Assembly: GCA_947501935.1 (NCBI GenBank)
Contig: CANMXU010000010.1
Span: 62,001 to 126,000 of the forward strand
DNA: 64,000 bases
Reading direction: 5' to 3'
DNA from: an uncultured Alteromonadaceae bacterium
GTDB taxonomy: Bacteria; Pseudomonadota; Gammaproteobacteria; Enterobacterales; Alteromonadaceae
Shown: positions 8,793 through 17,517 of the stretch, piece after piece
How the letters are laid out: every line of letters starts with the position of its first letter
Numbering within the stretch: the first letter of the stretch is position 1
Position numbers and translations under genes: made by a program
The notes under the pieces: model-generated
The model's input: the letters and a program-made list of their open reading frames with translations, nothing else
Told to the model about the DNA's origin: nothing
Databases searched by the model: none

Positions 8793-11180
8793 TTAGAACT
8801 GGTAGCTAATGCTAAAGTCTACTGTTCGGGCTAAAATATAACGGCCATTTGGGGATGAAGGTTCACGAGGATCCCCCTCTGTTATACCTTCTTCATCGGT
8901 AAGATTATTCACCGATAATTGCATTTGCACTTCATCGGTAAGGTTAAACATCATGCCTAAATCAATTTTTTCATAACCATCAAGTACCACGGTATTTCCA
9001 TTGTCAGAAAAGCGATCGTCAACTGCTGATAAGGTGCCATACAAAGTTGCATACATACCATTGTCAAATTCTAAGTCATAACTTGGCGTAACACGTACTT
9101 GCCAACCTGGCTGCCTTTGCGCTTCGTTGCCAACGTTGCTAACGAGTTCACCATTAACTTCATATCCTGGGCTTGCGGTAATTTCAGTTTCTTGTATGGT
9201 TGAGTTTAAGTTTACTGAAAAACCGTTGTCGTTGTAATAATTAAAGTCAATTTCAACTCCGTAGGCTTCGTTGGTTAATATTTCAGCTGGTTCGCCAGGC
9301 TGAGCAACAAAGCTATCGCCTTTTACTTCATTAAAAAAGGCGGTGGCAAATAGATCAAAATTATCACTTGATATTTTATAACCAAATTCATATTGGCTAA
9401 CTTCTTTGATCAGGTCTTCGCCTTGTTGGTAAGCGCCAAAGTTATCTCTAAAATCATCAAAAAAGGGCATTTTGCTACCATCACTGATACGGGCAAATAC
9501 GCCTTGTTTTTCAGCGAACATCCAGTTAGCGCCTATGGTCCATGCGGTGCTGTTTTCATCGTACGACACCGCTTTGCTAATTATGCCATCTAAGCCTTCA
9601 TCAACGGTGTATTCAATTTCGTGATTTTCACGACGCACACCACCATCAATCGTTATGCTATCTGATATTTCATAAGAGGCAGCAAGATAAAATGCAGTGG
9701 TACGGCCATCGCCAATGCTATTAATATCGTAATTCCAACCACAACCGTCATGTGACGTTTGATCGCCATTAGCATCTAAAACTGGGTCTCCGTGCTCATC
9801 AACATCGAGAGTACGGTTATCATTACAATCAATACCGGTAAGGTTTTCGCCGCCTGGTGCAACTACATGATATGACTGATTACCCAGTGACCACCAATCT
9901 TTTGCTGAAAATGTAGAGTTATACAAACCAGCGGTGACGCTGCCTTTATCAAAAGATTTGGTTAAGGCAAAGTCATTGGTAAATGCTTCAATTTGTTTTT
10001 TAACTACCCAGCGACCAATTTGCTGAACATCTGTATCACCCGAATATTCCGTGCCAGTGGCAGTGCCAAAAGCGGTACTGCCGTTATCAGCAACCGTTGA
10101 TAATTTAACCGCGCCGCCATTTGGTACTAAGCCATAAGTATCGGCGTCACCTTTGGTATAAATAAAACGATTCACCAAACCCCAGCCGTTATCTAAGTCT
10201 AGGTCAATACTACCGCCTGATACTGAGCCATCCCAGCCACGGCCTTGGCCAAAATCAATTGTTTCAGTTGTTGCTATATAACCGGGTGCATTGCCAGAAT
10301 TTGTTCCTGTGCCGGGACCATATTGAATAGTTGCTTGGCGATTTAAGGTACCAATTTGGGTAAACTTATTATCAACGCCGTCAACATTTAAAGACGTGGG
10401 TAAATACCAAACGCCGTGGTCATCGGTTTGACGGGTATAAAGATTGATTTTACCGTTATCTAATTCTTTAGTAATGTTAATGGTAAATTGATTGCCTTCT
10501 TCAGCATTAAAGCCAGCGTCACGAACACCCGGCGAGCTTTTGATATAACCACCAACCATAAAATATAAATCGTCGGCTAGGCTACCGCTGATCACGCCAT
10601 CAATTCTTTGTAAGCCATAATCAGAAGTAGAATATTTTACTAAACCTTCGGTATCGTCAGTGCCTTCTTTTAATAAGAAGTTAGTGGTCAAGCCCGGTTG
10701 ACCATTAGATATTACTGGGTTGGTACCACCACGTAGTGCTTCCATAAATTCTACCGTTTCATCTAAACGGAACAGCGTTGAGTTTTCTAAAAAAGAAAGG
10801 GTTGGTGGTGGAAATATCGGCGCACCTTGCAATTGAACGGTCAAGAAAGGCGCATCTCCACCACCGGGGAAGCCACGAACAAAAACGTTAGCACCAGAAA
10901 CACCGCCTGAACTTTCAGACCATACCCCTGGAACGGCTTTGAATAAGTCAGCAGTACTTTTCGGTGCTAACTTTTTAATATCGTCTTCTGAAAAAGAACT
11001 AATCGCAAAACTGGCTTCTTCTTTAGCCACGCTCTTGCCGCTAAAAGTACCTGTAACAATTATTTTTTCAACTTGGTCGTCTGCAGAAGTGGTATCTGGC
11101 TGTTGCGCGAACGCATTGTTTGCTTGGCAAACTAGCGCTATAGCCATAGTAATAGAAGATAGCTTGAAATTGGTAGTCAT
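8793..11180 (-). CDS. TonB-dependent receptor, probable sugar (trehalose) uptake
   Basis: A 795-residue outer-membrane receptor. It has a signal peptide (residues 1-25, ending NAFAQ), a TonB-box-like EKIIVTG at about residues 37-43, a plug domain (about 50-170, with VPGVW and FVRGFPGGG) and a C-terminal 22-strand barrel that ends in the outer-membrane signature SISYQF. It is divergent from the LacI-type regulator, and two identical palindromic operators lie in the shared 243-bp spacer. The neighbouring permease and trehalase suggest that it brings trehalose or a trehalose-containing glycoside across the outer membrane; that substrate is an inference. It has no separate STN signalling domain, so regulation is through the LacI protein rather than an ECF sigma factor. 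Confidence 0.88.
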   Translation of the reverse strand: MTTNFKLSSITMAIALVCQANNAFAQQPDTTSADDQVEKIIVTGTFSGKSVAKEEASFAISSFSEDDIKKLAPKSTADLFKAVPGVWSESSGGVSGANVFVRGFPGGGDAPFLTVQLQGAPIFPPPTLSFLENSTLFRLDETVEFMEALRGGTNPVISNGQPGLTTNFLLKEGTDDTEGLVKYSTSDYGLQRIDGVISGSLADDLYFMVGGYIKSSPGVRDAGFNAEEGNQFTINITKELDNGKINLYTRQTDDHGVWYLPTSLNVDGVDNKFTQIGTLNRQATIQYGPGTGTNSGNAPGYIATTETIDFGQGRGWDGSVSGGSIDLDLDNGWGLVNRFIYTKGDADTYGLVPNGGAVKLSTVADNGSTAFGTATGTEYSGDTDVQQIGRWVVKKQIEAFTNDFALTKSFDKGSVTAGLYNSTFSAKDWWSLGNQSYHVVAPGGENLTGIDCNDNRTLDVDEHGDPVLDANGDQTSHDGCGWNYDINSIGDGRTTAFYLAASYEISDSITIDGGVRRENHEIEYTVDEGLDGIISKAVSYDENSTAWTIGANWMFAEKQGVFARISDGSKMPFFDDFRDNFGAYQQGEDLIKEVSQYEFGYKISSDNFDLFATAFFNEVKGDSFVAQPGEPAEILTNEAYGVEIDFNYYNDNGFSVNLNSTIQETEITASPGYEVNGELVSNVGNEAQRQPGWQVRVTPSYDLEFDNGMYATLYGTLSAVDDRFSDNGNTVVLDGYEKIDLGMMFNLTDEVQMQLSVNNLTDEEGITEGDPREPSSPNGRYILARTVDFSISYQF

Positions 11181-11273
11181 GTTGTTAGTCCTCTTTCTGA
11201 TAATAGCAGTTGCTCTATCAGTTAATAATTTTATTGATTAATTTTCCTTCCCCACTTTCAATATAGATATAAA

Positions 11274-11287
11274 TGCAAACGTTTGCA
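11274..11287. promoter_or_regulatory. LacI-type operator 1
   Basis: Perfect 14-bp palindrome TGCAAACGTTTGCA with the central CG typical of LacI-family operators. It lies 94 bp upstream of the receptor start, between the receptor and regulator genes. Confidence 0.88.
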
Positions 11288-11296
11288 ATGATTATT

Positions 11297-11310
11297 TGCA
11301 AACGTTTGCA
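11297..11310. promoter_or_regulatory. LacI-type operator 2
   Basis: Second identical TGCAAACGTTTGCA, 23 bp (about two helical turns) from operator 1, so two regulator dimers could sit on nearly the same face of the DNA. It lies 114 bp upstream of the lacI-type start codon and probably also controls that gene. Confidence 0.88.
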
Positions 11311-11423
11311 TTTTAAGGCTGCTTTCAATTGCAATACTCGCTAGTTATGTAATAATTCTTAGCCATTGCTGTATGATAAAAAATTTGCAGCATTAAAAAT
11401 TCTGCATATCACTTTAGGAAATA

Positions 11424-12446
11424 ATGTCATTGAGTAACGAAAATAAATTAACGTTAGCAGGACTTGCCAAACTCGCTGGGGTTTCAACCTCAACAGTATC
11501 AAGGGCTTTAAATGATAACCCTTTGATAAAAAAGGAAACACGTGAAAGTTTGCAAGCTTTAGCAAAACAGCATAATTTTAGTTTGAACCGAGCGGCTAGT
11601 CGCTTGCGTACCCAGAAAACGAATGTTGTTGCGGTAATTTTAAACTTAATTGATGATACAGATCAGAGCATAAGTGATCCCTTCCTATTAAAAGTTGTTG
11701 GTGACTTAAACCAAGCCCTTAACCAAAAAGGTTACGAGCTTTTATTATCAAATTCTCATATGGCACAAGACGATTGGGCTAATTATTTTATTAGTAGTAG
11801 TAGAGCCGACGGCATTATTGTTATTGGCCAAGGAAAAAGTACCGAACAAGTAGAAAAAGTCGCTATGTCGGGTGCTCCGCTGGTGGTGTGGGGCGACCCT
11901 AATACCAAATCAAATTATGCTGTTGTTGGTAGTAACAATGACTTAGGCGGTTATAAAGCAACGCAGCATTTAATATCAGGGGGCTGTAAACGCATTCTTT
12001 TTCTTGGTGATCCTGAACATGCAGAAATGAGCGAACGCCATAAAGGCTATAGCCGTGCAATAAAAGAGGCAAAGCTTGATAATAGCAACGAGCTAACCTT
12101 GTCTTGCGATATTACCAGTAAAGTCGCTTATGAAAAAATAGGTGATGCGGTGTTAGCTAAAGGGCTATTTTTTGATGGTATAGTCGCAACCAGTGATATG
12201 GTGGCATTAGGTGCAATGAAGGCGTTAAAAGAGCGTTATATCAATATTCCTAATGATGTCAGTATTATAGGGTTTGATGATATTGCCATGGCAGAGCTTT
12301 TTCATCCGGCACTTACTACTATTAAGCAAGACACTAAGTCAGCAGCTAAAATAATGGTTGAACAGCTCTTAAACCAATTTAATAATCAAGCTACCAAGTC
12401 TGTAGTGCTTGATGTTGAGTTGATCAAACGAATGTCTACGCGCTAA
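11424..12446 (+). CDS. LacI family transcriptional regulator of the trehalose locus
   Basis: A 340-residue LacI/GalR family repressor. The N-terminal helix-turn-helix is clear (TLAGLAKLAGVSTSTVSRAL, about residues 10-29) with the hinge region following to about residue 60, then a periplasmic-binding-protein-like sensor domain (VVAVILNLIDD onward) that ends with VELIKRMSTR. AGGA precedes the ATG. Three copies of the same palindrome, two upstream of it and one before the next gene, mark it as local and probably autoregulated. The effector is likely trehalose or a derivative, inferred from the adjacent trehalase. Confidence 0.92.
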   Translation: MSLSNENKLTLAGLAKLAGVSTSTVSRALNDNPLIKKETRESLQALAKQHNFSLNRAASRLRTQKTNVVAVILNLIDDTDQSISDPFLLKVVGDLNQALNQKGYELLLSNSHMAQDDWANYFISSSRADGIIVIGQGKSTEQVEKVAMSGAPLVVWGDPNTKSNYAVVGSNNDLGGYKATQHLISGGCKRILFLGDPEHAEMSERHKGYSRAIKEAKLDNSNELTLSCDITSKVAYEKIGDAVLAKGLFFDGIVATSDMVALGAMKALKERYINIPNDVSIIGFDDIAMAELFHPALTTIKQDTKSAAKIMVEQLLNQFNNQATKSVVLDVELIKRMSTR

Positions 12447-12544
12447 AAGCAGTACCCCAATCAACAACTATTTTCAGGTATGAATTAAATAACTGTATCA
12501 ATAACCTACGATTAGATTAAATGTGGTTAAATAAAACAAATAAA

Positions 12545-12558
12545 TGCAAACGTTTGCA
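12545..12558. promoter_or_regulatory. LacI-type operator 3
   Basis: Third identical TGCAAACGTTTGCA, 27 bp upstream of the permease start, where it would overlap the promoter or initial transcribed region of the permease-trehalase operon. Confidence 0.88.
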
Positions 12559-12584
12559 TTTATTTGTTTTTGAATATAGACTAA

Positions 12585-13865
12585 ATGAAATCACCTTACC
12601 AAGTTAATAAAAATATGAGTGAACAAATGTCCCGATTTATAACCATCAGCGCTATAGCGGCAAGCTACTTTGTTTTTGCGATACTGCTTAATAGTGTGGG
12701 GACAGTCATTCTTCAGTCAATTCATAGTTTTGATATTAGTAAACCTCAAGCCAGTACTTTAGAGGGCTTCAAAGATTTATCCATCGCCTTAGTATCTTTT
12801 TTTGTCGCTTCAGTTATTCCGCGTATTGGTTATAAAGTTGCTTTAATTATAGGTTTAGCTATAGCCGCAGGTGCTTGTTTGTTAACCCCTTTGGTTGGCG
12901 ATTTCTGGGTAATAAAGCTGTTATTTGCTTGTATTGGTGCTTCATTTGCTTTGGTAAAAGTTTCGGTATATTCAGTCATTGGCCAGTTATCAAATTCAGT
13001 AAAATCTCATTCGTCGTTGCTTAATACCATTGAAGGTATATTTATGCTTGGCAGCTTGTCTGGCTATTGGTTATTTAGCTTATATGTTGATGCTAATGCG
13101 CCAAGTTCTGCTGCTTGGTTACAGGTTTATTATCCATTAGCAGCAATGATTATAATTGCGCTCTTGTTAGTTGCTTCATCTTCAATAGCTAAAGCCGAAG
13201 CTGATAACAAACCGTCAAGCAGTATAGTAGTTGGCTTTATTGAGATGATAAAAATGAGCTATCAAAAGCTGGTGCTTATTTTTGTTATTTCGATATTTTT
13301 ATATGTCCTTATTGAACAAGGCATTGGCACTTGGTTACCGACGTTTAATAGTGAAGTTTTAGGCTTACCCACCGATGTGAGCGTACAAATGACCAGTATT
13401 TTTGCCGCCGCTTTAGCGTTAGGGCGTTTATTGGCAGGACAAGTTTTACGTTATATTAATTGGTATTTATTTCTCAATATTTGTATCGGCTTAATGGCGG
13501 TTATTATGCTGTTACTACTGCCATTAACTGAAAGCGTATCAGGACAAGGGGTAACTAGCTTTATTGATGCCCCCGTTGTTGCCTACTTATTACCGCTCAT
13601 TGGTTTGATGATGGCGCCGATTTATCCGGTGTTAAATTCGGTTATGCTTAGCAGTTTAGCTAAAAACAAACATGCCGCTATGACGGGCTTAATTGTGGTT
13701 TTTTCAGCGCTTGGCGGCACCACAGGTTCTATTATCACCGGTTTTTCATTTCAAGCATTAGGCGGACAAAAAGCCTTTTATTTATCACTTATACCTATGG
13801 TGCTTATTGCTGTGAGTTTATTTTTCTTTAGCAAAGCCACAAAAAACAGTGACGTTTTTAAGTAG
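12585..13865 (+). CDS. MFS sugar permease, probable trehalose transporter
   Basis: A 426-residue major facilitator superfamily protein with twelve predicted membrane segments in two halves separated by a hydrophilic loop near residue 200. It most resembles the FHS/fucose-permease-like branch of sugar MFS carriers, though that subfamily call is from general appearance. Starts at 12585 or at the Met 11 codons later (12615); the second gives the more typical cytoplasmic N-terminus. It is 20 bp upstream of the trehalase start, so the two are co-transcribed, controlled by operator 3. Its likely role is inner-membrane import of trehalose. Confidence 0.85.
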   Translation: MKSPYQVNKNMSEQMSRFITISAIAASYFVFAILLNSVGTVILQSIHSFDISKPQASTLEGFKDLSIALVSFFVASVIPRIGYKVALIIGLAIAAGACLLTPLVGDFWVIKLLFACIGASFALVKVSVYSVIGQLSNSVKSHSSLLNTIEGIFMLGSLSGYWLFSLYVDANAPSSAAWLQVYYPLAAMIIIALLLVASSSIAKAEADNKPSSSIVVGFIEMIKMSYQKLVLIFVISIFLYVLIEQGIGTWLPTFNSEVLGLPTDVSVQMTSIFAAALALGRLLAGQVLRYINWYLFLNICIGLMAVIMLLLLPLTESVSGQGVTSFIDAPVVAYLLPLIGLMMAPIYPVLNSVMLSSLAKNKHAAMTGLIVVFSALGGTTGSIITGFSFQALGGQKAFYLSLIPMVLIAVSLFFFSKATKNSDVFK

Positions 13866-13884
13866 TAACAATAAGGTTATCTTT

Positions 13885-15429
13885 ATGACTCCACCTCTGA
13901 AATCTAGGCAATACAGCCAAGAAAGCTTAATGTTTTTTAATAGTGAGCTCTTTAAAACAGTACAGCTTTCTGAATTGTTTGCAGACAGTAAAACCTTCGC
14001 CGATGCCATTCCAAAGCTGCCCTATGGTGATATTTTAAGTCAATATCAAAAACATAAAGAAATGGATAATAAAATTGAGCTAAAAGACTTAGCGCTAAAG
14101 AACTTTGTCGAGCAGTATTTTGAAATACCAGAGCATGAAGAGGTTTTTGTTGATGGTGATAAAGTTTGCATTAATGAACATATAGAAACGCTTTGGCAAC
14201 GCTTAGAAAAGCCTGCAGATAAAATAGAGTCGGGTTCTTTGTTACCACTTAAAAGCGCTTATGTGGTGCCTGGCGGGCGGTTTCGAGAAATTTATTATTG
14301 GGATAGCTATTTCACCAGCTTAGGTTTATTAGACTCCAACCACATTGCTTTGGTTGAGTCGATGCTTGATAATTTTTTAGATTTACAAACCCGTTATGGT
14401 TGTATTCCTAATGGCAATCGCAGCTATTACTTATCGCGTTCACAGCCGCCAATTTTAGGTTTAATGGCTGAATTACTATTGCCCTTTAAAAAAGATAAAC
14501 AAGCGTTTTTAATTAAGTGTATTAAAGGCATTGAAGCTGAATACCAGTTTTGGATGCGCGGCAGTGAGCAGTTGTCAGACGAAAAAAAAGCACATTTACG
14601 TGTGGTAAAAATGGCCGACGGCAGTGTTCTAAATCGTTTTTGGGATGAAAGTAGCTCGCCAAGACCTGAATCATATCGCGAAGATGTAGAATTATTAGTG
14701 CAGTCACAGCCTGAAAACTCAGCTGAGTTTTATCGCAACATTCGCGCTGCATGTGAGTCGGGCTGGGACTTTAGCTCGCGCTGGTTAGCTGATGCTGATT
14801 CATTAGCGACTATTCGCACTACCCGCATTGTGCCGGTTGACCTGAATTGTTTGTTATATAAACAAGAAATGTTGCTAAGTAATTATTATGCGTTGCTTGG
14901 TGATGAAGAAAAAAGCAGGGAGTATTTTAGCGCGGCAACGGCACGAAAAAAGGCCATAAATCATTACCTGTGGTCAGCAGAGCAGGGCTTTTTCATGGAT
15001 TATGACCTAGATAAATACGCTCAAAGCTCGGTAAAATCATTAGCGGGTATTGTACCATTATTTGTTGAATTGGCCTCTGAAAAACAAGCGCAGCTCGTTG
15101 GCGCTGTTATTGAAAGGGAGTTTTTACAAACGGGTGGTTTGATCACCACGTCTATTCACAGTGACCAGCAATGGGATGCACCAAATGGCTGGGCACCGTT
15201 GCATTGGTTTGCGATTCAAGGGCTATTGCAATACCAACAGAGCGCATTAGCTGAAAATATCAAACATCGCTGGCTAAATACCGTGGAAGTTTATTTTAAA
15301 CAAACCGGCAAGTTAATGGAAAAATACAATGTTTGCCAGCAAAACCATAAAGCCCAAGGCGGCGAGTATGACGTGCAAGAAGGTTTTGGTTGGACCAATG
15401 GTGTCTATCAAGCATTAGCCGCTTTATAA
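13885..15429 (+). CDS. treF: Cytoplasmic alpha,alpha-trehalase (GH37)
   Basis: A GH37 trehalase that hydrolyses trehalose to two glucose molecules. Both family signatures are present: PGGRFREIYYWDSY at about residue 128 and QWDAPNGWAPLHW at about residue 428; the RFWDESSSPRPESY segment near 250 is also typical. The length of 514 residues and the absence of a signal peptide point to the cytoplasmic (TreF-like) form. I chose the ATG at 13885 with AAGG upstream, rather than the GTG at 13849 that would overlap the permease gene. The cytoplasmic location fits import of intact trehalose by the upstream permease. Confidence 0.93.
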   Translation: MTPPLKSRQYSQESLMFFNSELFKTVQLSELFADSKTFADAIPKLPYGDILSQYQKHKEMDNKIELKDLALKNFVEQYFEIPEHEEVFVDGDKVCINEHIETLWQRLEKPADKIESGSLLPLKSAYVVPGGRFREIYYWDSYFTSLGLLDSNHIALVESMLDNFLDLQTRYGCIPNGNRSYYLSRSQPPILGLMAELLLPFKKDKQAFLIKCIKGIEAEYQFWMRGSEQLSDEKKAHLRVVKMADGSVLNRFWDESSSPRPESYREDVELLVQSQPENSAEFYRNIRAACESGWDFSSRWLADADSLATIRTTRIVPVDLNCLLYKQEMLLSNYYALLGDEEKSREYFSAATARKKAINHYLWSAEQGFFMDYDLDKYAQSSVKSLAGIVPLFVELASEKQAQLVGAVIEREFLQTGGLITTSIHSDQQWDAPNGWAPLHWFAIQGLLQYQQSALAENIKHRWLNTVEVYFKQTGKLMEKYNVCQQNHKAQGGEYDVQEGFGWTNGVYQALAAL

Positions 15430-15588
15430 AGTACAGCGAATAGAGAATATGTAAAAGGCAGCTACAATAGCGTTTAACCAATAATTGCTCGTAACTATTA
15501 GCGGGAATTTTGAACATTTAACTGATTTAAGTTAAACTTGATTTATCTCTGTTTAAGCTAAGCAGAGATATTATTTTGAGGGTTATCT

Positions 15589-15792
15589 ATGTCATTGAAT
15601 ATAAATCAAACATCAAATTTCGCTCCAACGAATAATGGCAATGGCACCATACTTGCGGTTGCAGTAAAAGCAAAAAGCTTAGCTGAAGAAGAAGGTAAAA
15701 TGGTGCTTCAGCTAATTGAAAGTGCAGCAACCTCTACTACTAAGTCTAAGCCTGTTGGTAATATTGGCCATAACGTTAACATTTCTGTTTAG
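15589..15792 (+). CDS. Small protein, resembles YjfB-like putative motility family
   Basis: A 67-residue protein with a GAGGG ribosome binding site. The middle is a short helix (VKAKSLAEEEGKMVLQLIE) and the C-terminus is GNIGHNVNISV, a pattern like the closing hLGqnIDi of small YjfB-type putative motility proteins. No membrane segment or signal peptide. The match is weak by eye and the role is unknown. A hairpin terminator follows about 120 bp downstream. Confidence 0.5.
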   Translation: MSLNINQTSNFAPTNNGNGTILAVAVKAKSLAEEEGKMVLQLIESAATSTTKSKPVGNIGHNVNISV

Positions 15793-15907
15793 CGTATAAA
15801 TAATTTCCAGAACCGTCAATATTAGCTGTTTTTTCATTAGGCATATGGGGTAGCTTCTCGTAGATTTAGAAAAAATCTTAGTGATTGATTAAGTACTCAT
15901 ATTTAAG

Positions 15908-15940
15908 AAAGCACCACATGTTAAGTTTGGTGCTTTTTTT
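15908..15940 (+). terminator. Rho-independent terminator
   Basis: Stem AAAGCACCA / TGGTGCTTT with an 11-base loop followed by a T-run. It lies 116 bp past the small gene 15589-15792. Confidence 0.85.
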
Positions 15941-16033
15941 GTGCCGACAATATATTAAACGCTTGCAAAGCGCCTTGCCATTAAGGAAGATAATTTTATA
16001 GTTTAAATTGTTAATTGCTAACAAGGAATAATA

Positions 16034-16333
16034 ATGGCATTTGAAAGAATTATGGGTATATACGTAACTGACGATACTGAGTACCAGTGCTACCGAGAAG
16101 CTATGATGCCCATTTTAGCTTCGTTCGGCGGCGCCTTTGGTTATGATTTTAAAGTAGCTGAGGTGCTGCGCTCGAAAACGGATGATGATATTAATCGTGT
16201 TTTCACCATTGAATTTCCCAGTAAGCAGCATATGGATGACTTTTTCTCAGACCCTGCTTATTTAGCGGTTAAAGACTTACATTTTATTCGTTCAGTTAGC
16301 TCTACCACCACTATTTCAATGCATGAAAAATAG
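16034..16333 (+). CDS. DUF1330 family protein
   Basis: A 99-residue protein of the DUF1330 group, which adopts a dimeric alpha-beta barrel. The family pattern is visible: an initial strand ERIMGIYV, Tyr-rich helix (EYQCYREAM), central FGGAFGYDF, and the FTIEFPSKQHMDDFFSDPAY core. A clear AAGGAA binding site precedes the ATG. Function in the family is unproven. The next gene begins about 80 bp downstream. Confidence 0.8.
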   Translation: MAFERIMGIYVTDDTEYQCYREAMMPILASFGGAFGYDFKVAEVLRSKTDDDINRVFTIEFPSKQHMDDFFSDPAYLAVKDLHFIRSVSSTTTISMHEK

Positions 16334-16411
16334 CATTTCAAATATAAGAACAACAAGGCTTCAATTATTAATACTTTTAAACTTACCAAGAAAAATATTG
16401 CCATTACCACC

Positions 16412-17278
16412 TTGCTAATTGCTGTTGTTATCGCAGCTTTTATTTTTTACCGCATAGATAAACTCTATCAATATAAATACGTTACTATCGACGCTGCCCT
16501 TAAGGAAGTATCTGGTATTGAATTTGATAGAAAACAACGACTATGGGCAATTAATGATGGCGGTAATGGCCCTTTTCTTCACCATGTCCAACGTGACGGC
16601 TCGGTTAAACGTTCGGTAAAAATAACCAATGCTAAAAACTTAGACTGGGAGGATATGACCCAAAATACCTTAGGGCATTTCTTTATTGGTGATTTTGGCA
16701 ATAACGACAGTAAACGTGATTGGCTAACCATTTATAAAATTGAAAATCCTATTGATATTAAAGGTGAAAGCACCGAAGCTGAAATTATAAAGTTTGCCTA
16801 CCCTGAATATCTCTTCCCTAATCAAAAGAATAAAAACCATGACTTAGAAGCCTTTATTCACTACAACAATAAGCTGCATTTATTCACTAAAAACCGAAGC
16901 ATTCCCTTTGACGGTAAAACCCATTTATTTAGTATTGGTGAATATGCAGCTAATCATAAAGCCCAATACATCGACTCCTTTACCACCTGCGATAATTTTA
17001 AACTGTCTTGCTGGGTAACCTCTGCAGCAATAAGCCCAGATCAAATGAAGCTAGTATTGTTAGACTCAAACCGACTTTGGTTATTTAAAAACTGGCAAGA
17101 AGATAACTTTTTCTCAGGTGAAGTGTATTTAATTGATTTAGGCGTGATCACGCAAAAAGAGTCGGTAGCATTTTTTGATAACAACAGCATCGTCTTTACT
17201 GATGAAGAGTTTAAAGGCATTGGCAGGAATGCTTACATCATCAATTTAGACGAGGTTACTTTGGAGAAAATTAAATAG
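16412..17278 (+). CDS. Membrane-anchored beta-propeller-like protein
   Basis: Residues 1-18 form a single hydrophobic segment (LLIAVVIAAFIFY), followed by a soluble region whose repeated strands (SGIEFDRKQRLWAINDGG, NTLGHFFIGDFGNNDSK, LEAFIHYNNKLHLFTKN) look like a propeller or SdiA-regulated-type fold. The protein should be anchored in the inner membrane with the propeller in the periplasm. The listed start is a TTG. Upstream, the frame stays open and encodes a Lys-rich stretch (KLTKKNIAITT) that would make a better membrane-anchor start, but no ATG, GTG or TTG lies there; an ATT at 16367 sits 8 bases after AAGG. The exact family is unrecognised. Confidence 0.6.
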   Translation: MLIAVVIAAFIFYRIDKLYQYKYVTIDAALKEVSGIEFDRKQRLWAINDGGNGPFLHHVQRDGSVKRSVKITNAKNLDWEDMTQNTLGHFFIGDFGNNDSKRDWLTIYKIENPIDIKGESTEAEIIKFAYPEYLFPNQKNKNHDLEAFIHYNNKLHLFTKNRSIPFDGKTHLFSIGEYAANHKAQYIDSFTTCDNFKLSCWVTSAAISPDQMKLVLLDSNRLWLFKNWQEDNFFSGEVYLIDLGVITQKESVAFFDNNSIVFTDEEFKGIGRNAYIINLDEVTLEKIK

Positions 17279-17437
17279 CCTGCAATAATTTATCTTTTGG
17301 TTGATGCATCATATATCTCTGCTTGGCGCCTTTTCTTGGCGTCTTTATCTACCTCCTTTCGTGAGATGAAACTCCCCTTACGTAACTGAAATATTAAAAT
17401 TAATTTACGGTTTTTAAATACTCATTTGTTTGATTAA

Positions 17438-17460
17438 TGATCAGTTGGATCTGATCAGTT
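17438..17460 (+). promoter_or_regulatory. Direct repeat TGATCAGTT upstream of the GH16 gene
   Basis: TGATCAGTT at 17438-17446 and again at 17452-17460, spaced 14 bp, ending 57 bp before the GH16 start. Possible operator for a glucan regulator; no such regulator is in the window. Confidence 0.4.
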
Positions 17461-17517
17461 CTAAACTAAACGGATATTCCTAAATAATACTTATAAAAAA
17501 TAATAAAGGAAATTCAC

